Origin: Gymnothorax reevesii | Taxonomy: Eukaryota > Chordata > Actinopteri > Anguilliformes > Muraenidae | Direction of reading: 5' to 3' | Assembly (NCBI GenBank): GCA_029721435.1 | Contig: CM056576.1 | Span: 116,239,166 to 116,303,165 of the forward strand | DNA: 64,000 nucleotides | Shown here: piece by piece, positions 11,924 to 22,060 of the stretch | Position numbering within the stretch: the first letter of the stretch is position 1 | Layout of the letters: the number at the start of each line of letters is the position of its first letter | The notes under the pieces: model-generated | Told to the model about the DNA's origin: nothing | Database searches by the model: none | What the model saw: the letters and a program-made list of their open reading frames with translations, nothing else | Made by a program: the position numbers and the translations under genes

Positions 11924-13013
11924 GTGTATCAGGTATAGTCTACGCAAATGTACAAAGTTGCATAGTGTGTATGAGTGTACGTGTGTTTCGAGTTCTGCGC
12001 TTTCAAAAATAAAATGTTAATGTGTGAATTGCAATACACCTGGATTAAACAGCAGCTTCAGGAAAAAAAAAGAAAAAAAAGCAAAAACAAACAACAACAA
12101 AAAAAAAAGAAGTCATAAGATTTTGCACCGTTTTTTTTTTTTCACCGCTAATGTCACCCCATTGTAACGTTTGCCCATTCGCTCGAAGATTCCACTTGGC
12201 TCTCGAAATCCTGTCAGATGTGTAGACAGACAAGATCCCATGTATCGTAGCATACACTGACTGGTTAATTTGTCTGGACTTTGGGTGCGGAAACGTTCAT
12301 CTTGGCACATTCAGCACTATCACCAACAAGTTACTGCGTGTGCATTAACAGTGTAACCACAAACAAGTTCCCCTCCGTCTACATACACTATACGACCTGT
12401 AGCACTGAATACTTTGCCGGTGTGGGTACAGCCAAAGAAATGAGGGCATATCACCATGGAGTGATTAGATATTAATAATATTAACAATAATGATAATAAA
12501 AAGCAAAAAAGAAAAATAAAAACAGGAGTCCTTCACTGCTTGGTTTCTGAACTGTTGATGTAAAAACCATTCTGGGATAATAATACCGATATGCTGAAAC
12601 AAAGCTCGAGGGAGACTCGCATCCGGCCAACGTGCTGGTATAGCTTATTTTCCTCCCGATGGGAGGGTGCGGGGGAAGGGGGTGTGGGTACAGGTAAAGG
12701 TGCAGGGTGCAGGTTGTGGTGCAGTCCCGTGGGGTAAATAACCTTGCTACTATCCCTTCATCCTGCAGTCCTCTCCTTTAGCATCCCACCGTCCCATTAA
12801 CCCCAACGTCGGCGGCCTTTCTTTCACGAAAAGAAAGAAAAATGTTAAAAACAAAGGAAAAAAAAAAAAAAAAAACAACAAAATGACTGTTTTGGTAAAA
12901 AGCGGCATTCCGCCATTGTGTTAGAGGAGGGGAGAGGAGGAGTGTAGACATGGAGGGATAGGAGAAGGTGTTAAGAGGGGGATGGGAAGGGGGTGGGGCG
13001 GAGGAGGGAGGTG

Positions 13014-13270
13014 TTAAGGCCGCTCCAGGGAGGCAGTGTTGTAGCAGCCCGGCGGTAGCGTGTTCTTGATGTCGTTCAGGTTGTTGATGTCGGCTCGGAT
13101 CTCGTGGATCTGCCGCTCGTAGTCGATGATCATGTCCTCCTGGCTCTTCGCTACCTGGTTGAGCTCGTTCAGCTTGCGGTCCAGTTCGCTGTTTTCCATT
13201 TGCTCTTTGGCCCGTTTCAGCGTCCCGTCAATCTGGTCCAGCTTGCTCAAGTCGACTTTGTCGATGTTAC
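13014..13270 (-). CDS. lamc1: lamc1 exon 28: C-terminal end of coiled coil and stop
   Basis: This last coding exon (257 nt, stop TAA at 13014-13016) reads NIDKVDLSKLDQIDGTLKRA, then KEQMENSELDRKLNELNQVA, DINNLNDIKNTLPPGCYNTA and SLERP. The Cys in PPGCYNT is the residue that forms a disulfide with the beta chain near the C-terminus. Glu (codon 13023-13025) is third from the end, the position known to be essential for integrin recognition of laminins. Both are intact. The acceptor is GGCTTTAG. Confidence 0.97.
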
Positions 13271-14163
13271 CTAAAGCCAGACGCCAACCATGAGTCATGA
13301 TATTTAGACACACAAAACCACTGAACCACTGATTCTTGTGTTTAAAATGTGAAGCGAGACTGTGTGCGATTAGTAAAATATACTATGCAGTCTCTTAATC
13401 ATTTAAACAGAGACCCTACAGACTGAAATTCCTGCATGACTGACAAGATATGAAAATAGCCGCAAAGTCAACTTCACCCCCATATCTTTTTCTTCAAATC
13501 CAACTTTACAAAAATACAGACCCAATGAAGCAAAATTAGTATTCTAGATGAAATACTGACAGACTGCACTGTATACATTATTTTACATTCAGTGAGCTAC
13601 AGCTATTATGCAGAATGAATTTAAATAAGAGGAAATTCATCAATCAGCGAGTTAAAATTCAAAGCCAGCATGTACATGCAACATCACGAAGGCCGGTCAG
13701 AGGCTACCAAGCCCTTTTTCCATTATTACACTCCTCAGTAGTGACGATGGAAAAAGCATTGGTTAAGGTAAAAGGTTAGAATGTTCTCTGGAGTCTCTAC
13801 CAAGCAACCAACAGCCATGGCAACAGCTGAATTTTTTCCCGTGGAAAATGTGTTCACAGGGGCGTTGAACGAACGCAAAGTTAAATGACTTTTCGTCTTT
13901 AATTGCAAAACATTTCCGTGTTTCGTCAAAATGTTAATAGTAACACGTGTCTGTCCACACCTCGCATTTCTGCCAGAGTAATGCCAACCACGGAATTACG
14001 CAAACAATATCAGATAAAAACGGCGGAAATCCGCCGATCGGCGGAACATTGCCATGCCTGAACCAATGAACTCAATCCTGATGCGTTGTCATAACTAAGG
14101 AGCGTGGTTAGAACACAACTGGTCGGGGAATGACAAAGACGCCGTCCAGCAAGGACTACGTAC

Positions 14164-14263
14164 CGAGTTGCCTGAGCAGGTCGTTGATGGTATTCAAAAC
14201 GCCCTTGACAGCATTCTTGGCTTTGCGGGCATTGGCTTCAGCTTCTTTGGCTGCATCTGACGC
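14164..14263 (-). CDS. lamc1: lamc1 exon 27: coiled coil
   Basis: This 100-nt exon reads ASDAAKEAEANARKAKNAVK, then GVLNTINDLLRQL. The acceptor is GTTCTTTAG and the donor GTACGT. The last base forms Gly with exon 28 (RQLGNIDKVDLSKL). Confidence 0.95.
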
Positions 14264-14994
14264 CTAAAGAACAGATTACACCATTACTGCTGAAATCCGC
14301 ATTCAGCAGGCATGCTGAAAATCAGCTCTACCAGCATATCAGACGTTTATCACTGTCACTACTATTTCATATCAGAACGTATCATCAATGAGATCACAAA
14401 CAGAGGACCCACCGTTGCCCAAATAAACCTGAGGGAAATGGCTAATCTTAGCTTTCCACTACCAGAGTAAAGCTCAGTTTATATTGTTGTTTTATCTTTT
14501 TAAGGATCCCCATTAGCTGGTGTGGTAGCAACCAACTAGTCTTCCTGGGGTCCACAAGAAAAAAGAAGAGACAACATAAAAATACTAATACTAACTGGTA
14601 TACTGTATTACATACATATACCACATAAACAAGAGATCACAGTGACAGAACTCAACGGTATATAGTATTATAACCTGATATAAAATACGATAGATAATAG
14701 ATCAATCAAAATGTGAAACTGAAATAGATCAGAAAAGGAAAAAAAAATCATCCTTATACTAGAGGGAAACAATATGATGTAAATACAGAACACAACCAAA
14801 AAAAAAAAAATTCCTGCATACAGTCAAGACATTTACAGCTGAAGATAGCCAAGCACTCGCTTTGAAAAAGACCCTCTATACATCCCAGCTCACAGAATTT
14901 ATTATTCTTTTTAGTCTTATATGCAAGTAGGCTCGTAATGATGAAATTCCTGGGTTTATCTTGGTTCATCGATAAGCACTTCCTGCGCACTCAC

Positions 14995-15153
14995 CATGTT
15001 GGCCATCATCATATCATTATCGGCTTCCTGCTTCTTCCTTGCCAGATCTTTCTCGGCGGCGCCCAACTGATCCATCATCCCATTGACCTCATCATTAAGC
15101 TTCATCGTCTCCTGAAATGCCTTCTGTGCATCGTCCTTTGTTTTTTCAGCACT
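14995..15153 (-). CDS. lamc1: lamc1 exon 26: coiled coil
   Basis: This 159-nt exon has phase 0 at both ends. It encodes SAEKTKDDAQKAFQETMKLN, then DEVNGMMDQLGAAEKDLARK and KQEADNDMMMANM. The acceptor is TGTAATAG and the donor GTGAGT. Confidence 0.95.
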
Positions 15154-15334
15154 CTATTACACAAAGATCAATTTAATCACTATCAGTATTATGCATAAAA
15201 CCCAACTGAAGAAAAGGATACGCAGATATTGAACATGAACCTAAACTAACAACATTCACCACATGAATTACTTTTCGTGCACGAATGTTCAGTCAAAAAA
15301 AAATTGGTGGCGCAAAAAGAGAATTGTGCGATAC

Positions 15335-15534
15335 CTTTTGCACAGAGCTAGCGATCTTCTCAGCCTCTTCCGCCTTGTTTTTCGCCTCACGGGCGTCGGC
15401 CGCAGCGTTGCCCAGCGCCCCCTCAGCCTGCTTCGTCTTGTCGTTAGCGGCACGTATGGTGGCCTCAATCTCTGGGATCTTCTTCATGGCTTCCTCAGCA
15501 GCAGTTTTGTTGTCATTCACACGTTTGTCAAAAT
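15335..15534 (-). CDS. lamc1: lamc1 exon 25: coiled coil
   Basis: This 200-nt exon reads FDKRVNDNKTAAEEAMKKIP, then EIEATIRAANDKTKQAEGAL and GNAAADAREAKNKAEEAEKI. The Ala/Glu/Lys-rich heptads are typical of laminin domain I. NKT is a potential glycosylation site. The acceptor is GCGCCTAG and the donor GTATCG. Confidence 0.95.
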
Positions 15535-15780
15535 CTAGGCGCAGACAATAACGCGGAGGGATTGGGTAATGTACATCGACCATTTTATATTTATTAGTGC
15601 ATAGCTCTATTGCAGCTAATGAAAGGCTGAATCACTCAGACTCATAAGCCCCAGTATAGTTTCCGCCATTTTTAAATTGCATAAGCCTTAGTCCTGCCGC
15701 AAACGTCTAACAGAAATGTACGATCTGTCCGTCGTGGGGGTTTCACAATCAGACCCCATGAAACCCAGCAATGCTCTCAC

Positions 15781-15895
15781 CTCTCAGGTTCCCCAGAATG
15801 TCCTGTGCTTCCTGATAGGTGGACCTCCCTTTCTTGGCAGCCTCTTCGGCCAATGCCTTCGCAGCGTCTGCTCGAGCAAGCAACTGATCTGCAGT
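15781..15895 (-). CDS. lamc1: lamc1 exon 24: coiled coil
   Basis: This 115-nt exon encodes TADQLLARADAAKALAEEAA, then KKGRSTYQEAQDILGNLR. The acceptor is TTCTCCCAG and the donor GTGAGA. Its last base makes Asp with exon 25. Confidence 0.95.
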
Positions 15896-16180
15896 CTGGG
15901 AGAAACCATGCAGGAGAAGGAAGATGAGACTGCAAGCAGGTGTGAGAGAATGCAACGACACTGAACCGGTGTCCACTGAATAGACTTTAAACTAGTCTAA
16001 CGGAAGCTTGTATTCTGGCCCCACAAATGACAGGGTAGATAGGGTAATTTGTATCAGGTCATTGTTCTTAATTGTTTTTCTTTCTTATTGCTCCTGTGTT
16101 TGCTTCTGTTGATGTAAAGCACTTTGTGACCTCTGTCTGTGAAAAGTGCTCTATAAACAAGAAAGCCGTTGCTGCGGCGA

Positions 16181-16725
16181 ACCCCCCGTCGCATCTGTCA
16201 ACTGTGACGATCATTATGGTCACCCTTCGCGCACCCCATTGTATTATGGTACCAAGTTTGGTTGGAATCGGCCTAGAAGCTTTGGAGATATAGTGCAAAA
16301 TGTTTGGACAGACGTATGTCTCCACTAGATCCCCTTTCAGTGCCTATCGGCTGGCGAATGGCGATTGGGGGTAAAGGTCATCTTCAAGATCTTTTGGCAT
16401 CCAGATGATGTCCAAGGAGAAGGACTAGCTGCTGTAAAGATTTCAGCCACCTAACTTCATCATTCAGCTAACAATGGCCATAAATGTGATTTTTGCACTT
16501 ATTAACCCCATGACCTAATTATTATGCAAATTAGGTCAAGGTCACCATGGTCACCCATCCCCCACCCCAAAGTATTATGGTACCAAGTTTGGTTGGATTC
16601 GGCCCAGGAGCTTCCGAGATATAGTGCAAAATGTTTGGACGGACGGACGTACATACGTACGTACATACGTACGCAGATCTCCACTAGACCCCCCTTTCGG
16701 GGCCTGTCGGCCCACGACGGGGGGT
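16181..16725. repeat. Short element with C-run inverted ends in intron 23
   Basis: A perfect 11-bp inverted pair, ACCCCCCGTCG at 16181-16191 and CGACGGGGGGT at 16715-16725, bounds 545 bp. Inside are two related half-copies, each with ATTATGGTACCAAGTTTGGT and GAGATATAGTGCAAAATGTT followed by GGACAGACG or GGACGGACG. It resembles a non-autonomous element with an internal duplication. No clear target-site duplication was seen. Confidence 0.55.
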
Positions 16726-16895
16726 AATAAGTTTACTTACTTACTTTGAGAGAAACCCCAACACAGTAAGAAGGAGCACAAAACACTAAAGAGAGAACCC
16801 AACAGAGTTAAGGGAAAGACGAAACCAAATGCCGATAGGAAAGAACTCAACACGGTAAATAATAAAATGAATACGGCACAGGAGCCAAACCCCAC

Positions 16896-17045
16896 CTGTT
16901 GCTCAGTCTTGCCCTTCTCCAGCAGTTTCCGAACCTCAGCCTCCTTTCCCTTCAGATCATCCCGCAGGTCCATGTACTCCTTCTCAGTCTTATCGATCAG
17001 GTTATCCAGGTCTGACGCCTCCTTCTTGATCTTATTGGCTTCATC
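16896..17045 (-). CDS. lamc1: lamc1 exon 23: coiled coil
   Basis: This 150-nt exon has phase 0 at both ends. It reads DEANKIKKEASDLDNLIDKT, then EKEYMDLRDDLKGKEAEVRK and LLEKGKTEQQ. The acceptor is CATCCCAG and the donor GTGGGG. Confidence 0.95.
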
Positions 17046-17462
17046 CTGGGATGGACAGAGTAGGCAACCAATCAGACCACAGTTAAGATGATGAATAATA
17101 TGGATCCATTCGTACAGTGATTCTTATGAATGTCAGTAGATCACACCATATGTACACTGCGGCTGCACGCGTGCGATAGACCAACTAACAGCTCTGAGCA
17201 CCATCGAGGGAACAGAAAATGCCCTCCTGCCGAGGATTTATAGTGTCCTGTTGGTGTTCATTCCAACAACAATTTGGCTCACTTGATTTGGCCAATTAAC
17301 AGCTCAGAAAATGGAGTGGGATGAGCTTTTCTAGGTATGAAAACCTCCAGGATGGAATATCTCCAGGAACAGCATGGGATACCACTGAGCGGTATCATGA
17401 ACAAGGTAAATACAGTGTGATGGACAGGTCTGTATACTGCAGTTCTGGAAGGCTAATCTCAC

Positions 17463-17607
17463 CTCCAGGGTTTTGGTGTCGACGGGTGGTAGACCAGTGA
17501 GGTTGGCGTAAATCTGAAGCGCTTTGTTCCCAGCCTCCTCGGCTTCTCCGTGAACTTTGTTGGCTTGCTTCTCCAGGTTCTTTGCCAGTTCCTTTGCATC
17601 ATTGTAT
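17463..17607 (-). CDS. lamc1: lamc1 exon 22: coiled coil
   Basis: This 145-nt exon encodes YNDAKELAKNLEKQANKVHG, then EAEEAGNKALQIYANLTGLP and PVDTKTLE. The Pro-containing stretch interrupts the heptads, as in other gamma-1 chains. NLT is a potential N-glycosylation site. The acceptor is CTTGCCAG and the donor GTGAGA. Confidence 0.95.
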
Positions 17608-17791
17608 CTGGCAAGTAAAAACCAGCAGGTGAAATCTTCACATTGGGACCAACAGAAATTACTCCAGTTACAGAAAAAAGCACCAGATGCAGGAATGATG
17701 CGTAACAGACAGGACGTTTGTTTTGTTAAATCAGTGTGGGCATGCCACAGAAATTTGATAAATTCAGCAACAGGTTACTGAAGCGACTAAC

Positions 17792-17929
17792 TTCTTGGTG
17801 AGATCATCAATGTCACTATTAGTCTTCGTCTCTCCGTCCAGCGTGGTCTTTAAGAGGTTGAGAGCCTTGGTAGAGGTGTCATTAGCATCTTTCGCGATCT
17901 TCTCAATTTGATCTGCTTCCATCTTATGC
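17792..17929 (-). CDS. lamc1: lamc1 exon 21: coiled coil
   Basis: This 138-nt exon reads HKMEADQIEKIAKDANDTST, then KALNLLKTTLDGETKTNSDI and DDLTK. The acceptor is CCCTTCAG and the donor GTTAGT. Both ends are shared codons (Lys and Lys). Confidence 0.94.
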
Positions 17930-18107
17930 CTGAAGGGGTCAGACAGCAAGGCAGCGACATCAATTTACTAAGATGTTACAGCTCACATTCAGACGTGAAA
18001 CAGAATTTTTCTGCCAATCTCTTTGCACTGCAAATTTTGGTCAAACCCCAGCTCATTCTTCAAGATATTTCACTGAATGAGTTTAGCAATGCTTGAACCC
18101 TGCTTAC

Positions 18108-18187
18108 TTGTCCGCGAGCTTTCTAGCCTCCTCAGCCAATAATGTCATGTTGTTGGGATCCCCAGTGCTTGTAGGTGCTTTGATATC
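18108..18187 (-). CDS. lamc1: lamc1 exon 20: coiled coil
   Basis: This 80-nt exon encodes DIKAPTSTGDPNNMTLLAEE and then ARKLAD. NNMT is a possible N-glycosylation site. The acceptor is TTATGCAG and the donor GTAAGC. The split Lys codon joins exon 21. Confidence 0.93.
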
Positions 18188-18460
18188 CTGCATAAAGACA
18201 GCAAGAGAAATAACAAATGCATGATGAAATGTCACAAAGTGGTTTATTCATGAAACTGCTTTTAGGCCCTGATCAGTAATGGTATTGTCAGTAGTACAGT
18301 ATTGTCAAGATGGAAGCAAGACTGAGTATTATACTCATTGCCTTGTTGCAAGACACATTTCAGTTTAACTACAATAATATTACCATTTTATAACTTCATA
18401 ATAACACTATTATTACAATACAAAACAACTGGACAGCAAAATGGCACAGTCATAACAAAC

Positions 18461-18666
18461 CACTTTGCTGATGGCGTCCTTGGCCTTCTGCAGTTCGTCC
18501 CGAGCGCGGTCAATGAGGTCCTCCGCATCGCGCACGCGGTTGCGAGACTTGTCGGCAAGCTCGTTGGTCTTTTCGACTGTGTTTCGGATGTTCTGAAGGC
18601 GGTTCCACTGAGTTGTCAAGGTGTTGTTGATGCCATTCAGTCGGTCTAATAATCCTTTGTCCACTT
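18461..18666 (-). CDS. lamc1: lamc1 exon 19: coiled coil
   Basis: This 206-nt exon reads VDKGLLDRLNGINNTLTTQW, then NRLQNIRNTVEKTNELADKS and AEDLIDRARDELQKAKDAIS. The acceptor is CTCCCCAG and the donor GTTTGT. It follows the largest intron seen in full (about 7 kb), which contains an intact Tc1 transposon. Confidence 0.95.
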
Positions 18667-19357
18667 CTGGGGAGTAGTTACAAGGTTGTGGTTAAACATA
18701 CGAGTAAATGCAGCAAAACAAGTTTAAAAACAAATGCAGCATGGCCTTAATTACAAACGATACCATCATAAGAACATGAAAAAAATATCACGTGATTATG
18801 TCAGAAGTGAACAATTCCATTGAAAACAATGCATTCTAAATACTGCATGCTCGAGCACTTCTATTTTTTGAGTGAATTCACGAGATGAATAATTGAGTAT
18901 CTGGCCACACAGACTCAATAACTGTTTAACAAAAAAAACACACAATAGTGAACAAGGAAGATGGAGAACATTTGACCTACAGAAGTCCATCAATTGTTTT
19001 TTCAATTTGGAAATATTAAGAGTTAGCCCTTCAAATTTCAATTTTCAGGGGCAAGTGGGAAATTTTCTTTTTTTTTTTGTCTTGTCATGAGCGTTCAATC
19101 TCCAAATAGCACAATAAATACAAATTAAAAACGAGTATTAACATTAAAAAAATCAAATCTGCTCAACTGTCAATTTGACAGATCATCTGCTGAATGGACA
19201 GCAAAGAAAAGAGGGTTTTTCTGGGGTGGGCGGGGATGCTAATAAACTATTTATTGATTTTTTTTCCATACGGCATTAAGTAATTCGACCAAGTTGGCAA
19301 ATCTAGTGCACCCAAACTGCTCAGGCTCTCAAATGTTAGCGGCATGTGCATTTTGTT

Positions 19358-19629
19358 AACCTCCGCCGAGGAGGTTTATGTTTTCGGTGCCGTTTGTTTG
19401 TTGGTTTGTTTGTTTGTGCACAAGATAACTCAAAAACTAATGGCCGGATTTTGATGAAATTTTCAGGGTAGGTGGGTATTAAGTCAAAGAAGAGGTGATT
19501 AAATTTTGGCATATCTAGGCCAAAGTACTGCTGAGATATACTCCAAAGTTCAAGATTTCAAGTCTTTCCAAAAGGCCGGAGTTCCAATCGCCGTGCTTTT
19601 GGCTTTGCTGCCCCCTGGCGGCGGAGGTT
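19358..19629. repeat. Short element with AACCTCCGCCG inverted ends in intron 18
   Basis: AACCTCCGCCG (19358-19368) and its exact complement (19619-19629) bound 272 bp. Internal TTTGTTTGTTTG and a GAGATATACTCC phrase match the layout of other short elements in this window. Likely a non-autonomous DNA element; family unnamed. Confidence 0.55.
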
Positions 19630-21089
19630 CTGCACTCTCTGAGTGCTCTTCTAGTTTCCTCCTGCGCTGATTACATTATTCCGCCGGACTGAGCTGGAGC
19701 AGGCCTGACCTGACCCGACCTGACGTCACAGGATGACGACACCCAGGTCCCAGTCCTTATCAGTTTGGTTCCAACTTTTGAGCTGGACTTTGACTTCATG
19801 CAGACCTAATATTCAGCACATATATACATATAGTCCTAGTCTGCGTCTACTTCATTCTGATTTCAACCTTAATAGCTCTGTTGCTGGGCTAGGCCCATCT
19901 ATTATCCCCACTACTGTACAAGATTACAATCAAATTATCATCCTTGTCAGAACCACTAATGGACTAAAGAGGCGATATTCCAAATGAGTTGTTTCAACAT
20001 CAAGTTTCACTGGCGTCCACCCGAAGCTCCCCACCACAGCCTTTATACCATTACCGGCGTCTACTCCAACCACTTTAAATCCTGATGCTTTTTAAACCAG
20101 AACAAGTGTGGCCTTGCTTCTTTTGAATACCAGACGTTTGCTTGAACATCGAAAATGAGATCAAATAAAAATCCTGGTTTCTCAAAGTAATCCCCAATAT
20201 TTTTAAAGTACACCTGAAGTTTTACTGTGAACTGAAATTTGGTCAAAAAAACATGTAAATAAAAATTGCGATATTGCTTTAACGGACTATAAATCTGTAC
20301 TTCAGACGGACTTCAGACTATAAACTGAATTGCATGAGGTGTTGTGTGGCCATCTTTAATAAAAGTTTTCAGTCTCAATTCTCAATGTTGTTATTATGTA
20401 AAAAAATAAATAAAAAATTGAATACTTGGCTCTGAAGGTTAATTTTGGAAATAATGATTCCATTACTGTCATTGGGATATACAGACTTGCTTCAGCAGCA
20501 TGAAATACAGTTGATAAACCAGCAGATTTATTACGCTGCACAGCAATTCAGAGTTTCTGGTACAAGGTGACTTGAATTTAAATTGGCTGACTAACATATC
20601 TAATCACCTGAAAGGGGGAAAAAAAAAAAAAGTGAGAAAATCTCAATCAATCACAGCTATTTGCTGATGCGACCAGACCTAATCTAGAAGCTCTCAAAAT
20701 CAACTCTGATAAGATATTGCCCAAAAGAGTAAAAATTAGGATTGGTGAACACTACTCAACAGCCTGCAATGAAGCACTCAACTGGAAAAAACACAATCTT
20801 GCATAATGACTCAAATTTAAAACATTTTAATGAATGGAACTTTTTAATTAACCTGAGATATAGAAATTTCAATTACTAGATTCTGAACAATGCAATGCGT
20901 TGACTCTGAATTATTGTAATAAGACTTTCAAAAAGGCGTTCCCCCATCAAGAAGTATACACATAAAAATGGATCGAGTCCATCATGCTTCGCTTGGTGCT
21001 TCATCTTTGTTCAAGGAAATAAACAGGGCCTGACTCACACAGGGACAAATCCCATTTGGCTTACTTTTTAACAAAACTTCTAAAGTAAA

Positions 21090-21596
21090 GCACATCTCTA
21101 GGTCAAGGTCACGAGGTCAAATTTGATGACCTCACCTGAAAGGTCTCGTCACAAGGGATGCACATGCCAAGTACCAAAGAAGTACCACAAACCAGTCAAA
21201 AGTTATGGCCAAGGTTAAACTTTTATGAAAATGTCACCGTCGCCAAGGTCAAGGTCACGAGGTCAAATTTGATGACCTCACCTGAAAGGTCTCGTCACAA
21301 GGGATGCACATGCCAAGTATCAAAGACCTACCACAAACCAATCAAAAGTTATGGCCAAGGTTAAAGTTTTATGAAAATGTCACTGACGCCAAGGTCAAGG
21401 TCATGAGGTCAAATTTGATGACCTCATCTGAAACGTCTCGTCACAAGGGATGCACATGCCAAGTATCAAAGACCTACCACTAACCAATCAAAAGTTATGG
21501 CCAAGGTTAAAGTTTTTTTTCACTGCGGACAAACAGACGGACGGACAGACGGGTGAAAAACTATATGCCCCCGAAACTTCGTTTACGGGGGCATAA
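21090..21596. repeat. Intron 18 repeat: three 146-bp tandem units with GGTCA clusters and a terminal hairpin
   Basis: The 20-mer AGGTCAAGGTCACGAGGTCA occurs at 21100 and 21246, and with one change at 21392, giving exact 146-bp spacing. Each unit continues with TTTGATGACCTCA, GTCTCGTCACAAGGGATGCA and AAAGTTATGGCCAAGGTTAA. The array ends with ACAGACGGACGGACAGACGG and a hairpin TATGCCCCCG (21564-21573) / CGGGGGCATA (21586-21595). It is probably a dispersed element rather than host regulatory DNA. Confidence 0.7.
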
Positions 21597-22060
21597 AAAC
21601 CCATATCTGACCATTGACCTTAATTTTTAGCTTCTGCTCAAATCCAGCAACATTTTGGAGGACAGTAAATTCCATTACAAACACATCCGATACTTATGTA
21701 CCCTTTCAAGTCAAATATAAAGGCAGTTTTATTTCAAAGCAGAAAATTATTTGCCTGGCCTTTCGCAAGAAGTTGAGACAGTATGGGAAAGGCACAGTAA
21801 AACAGAAAGCCATGATTTCTTGATTTACTTTGGCTTACATTTTATTGCAGACAGTAGGAAGACAAAATATGAAATGTTTTGTCTGGTCAGCTTGTTTTAT
21901 TTTCATACATCCATCCATGTCTGCTCATAGGGCCTGTAACCCATTCCAAAAAATAAACTGAGATGGGGAAATTTAGGATGAGCAATGAGGTAAAACTTCA
22001 AAATAATGAAGCCATTTGAAATGGCTGATGTCTGCAGGTGATTGCAGTAATGATTTGGTA

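Larger units (their letters stand above)
10650..13013 (-). other. lamc1: Probable lamc1 3' UTR
   Basis: About 2.4 kb follow the stop codon without coding potential. The stretch contains A/T-rich tracts, for example an A-run near 12858 on the plus strand. It ends near two overlapping minus-strand ATTAAA hexamers and a downstream GT-rich segment around 10640-10650. The length is comparable to the long 3' UTR of human LAMC1. The end is an inference from signals only; no canonical AATAAA was seen between the stop and this point. Confidence 0.5.

Noticed and set aside
14480..14640. Possible retroelement 3' fragment in intron 26 (AAGGATCCCCATTAGCT)
   Set aside because: The phrase resembles ends of fish non-LTR elements, but I cannot define boundaries or family from a single copy.
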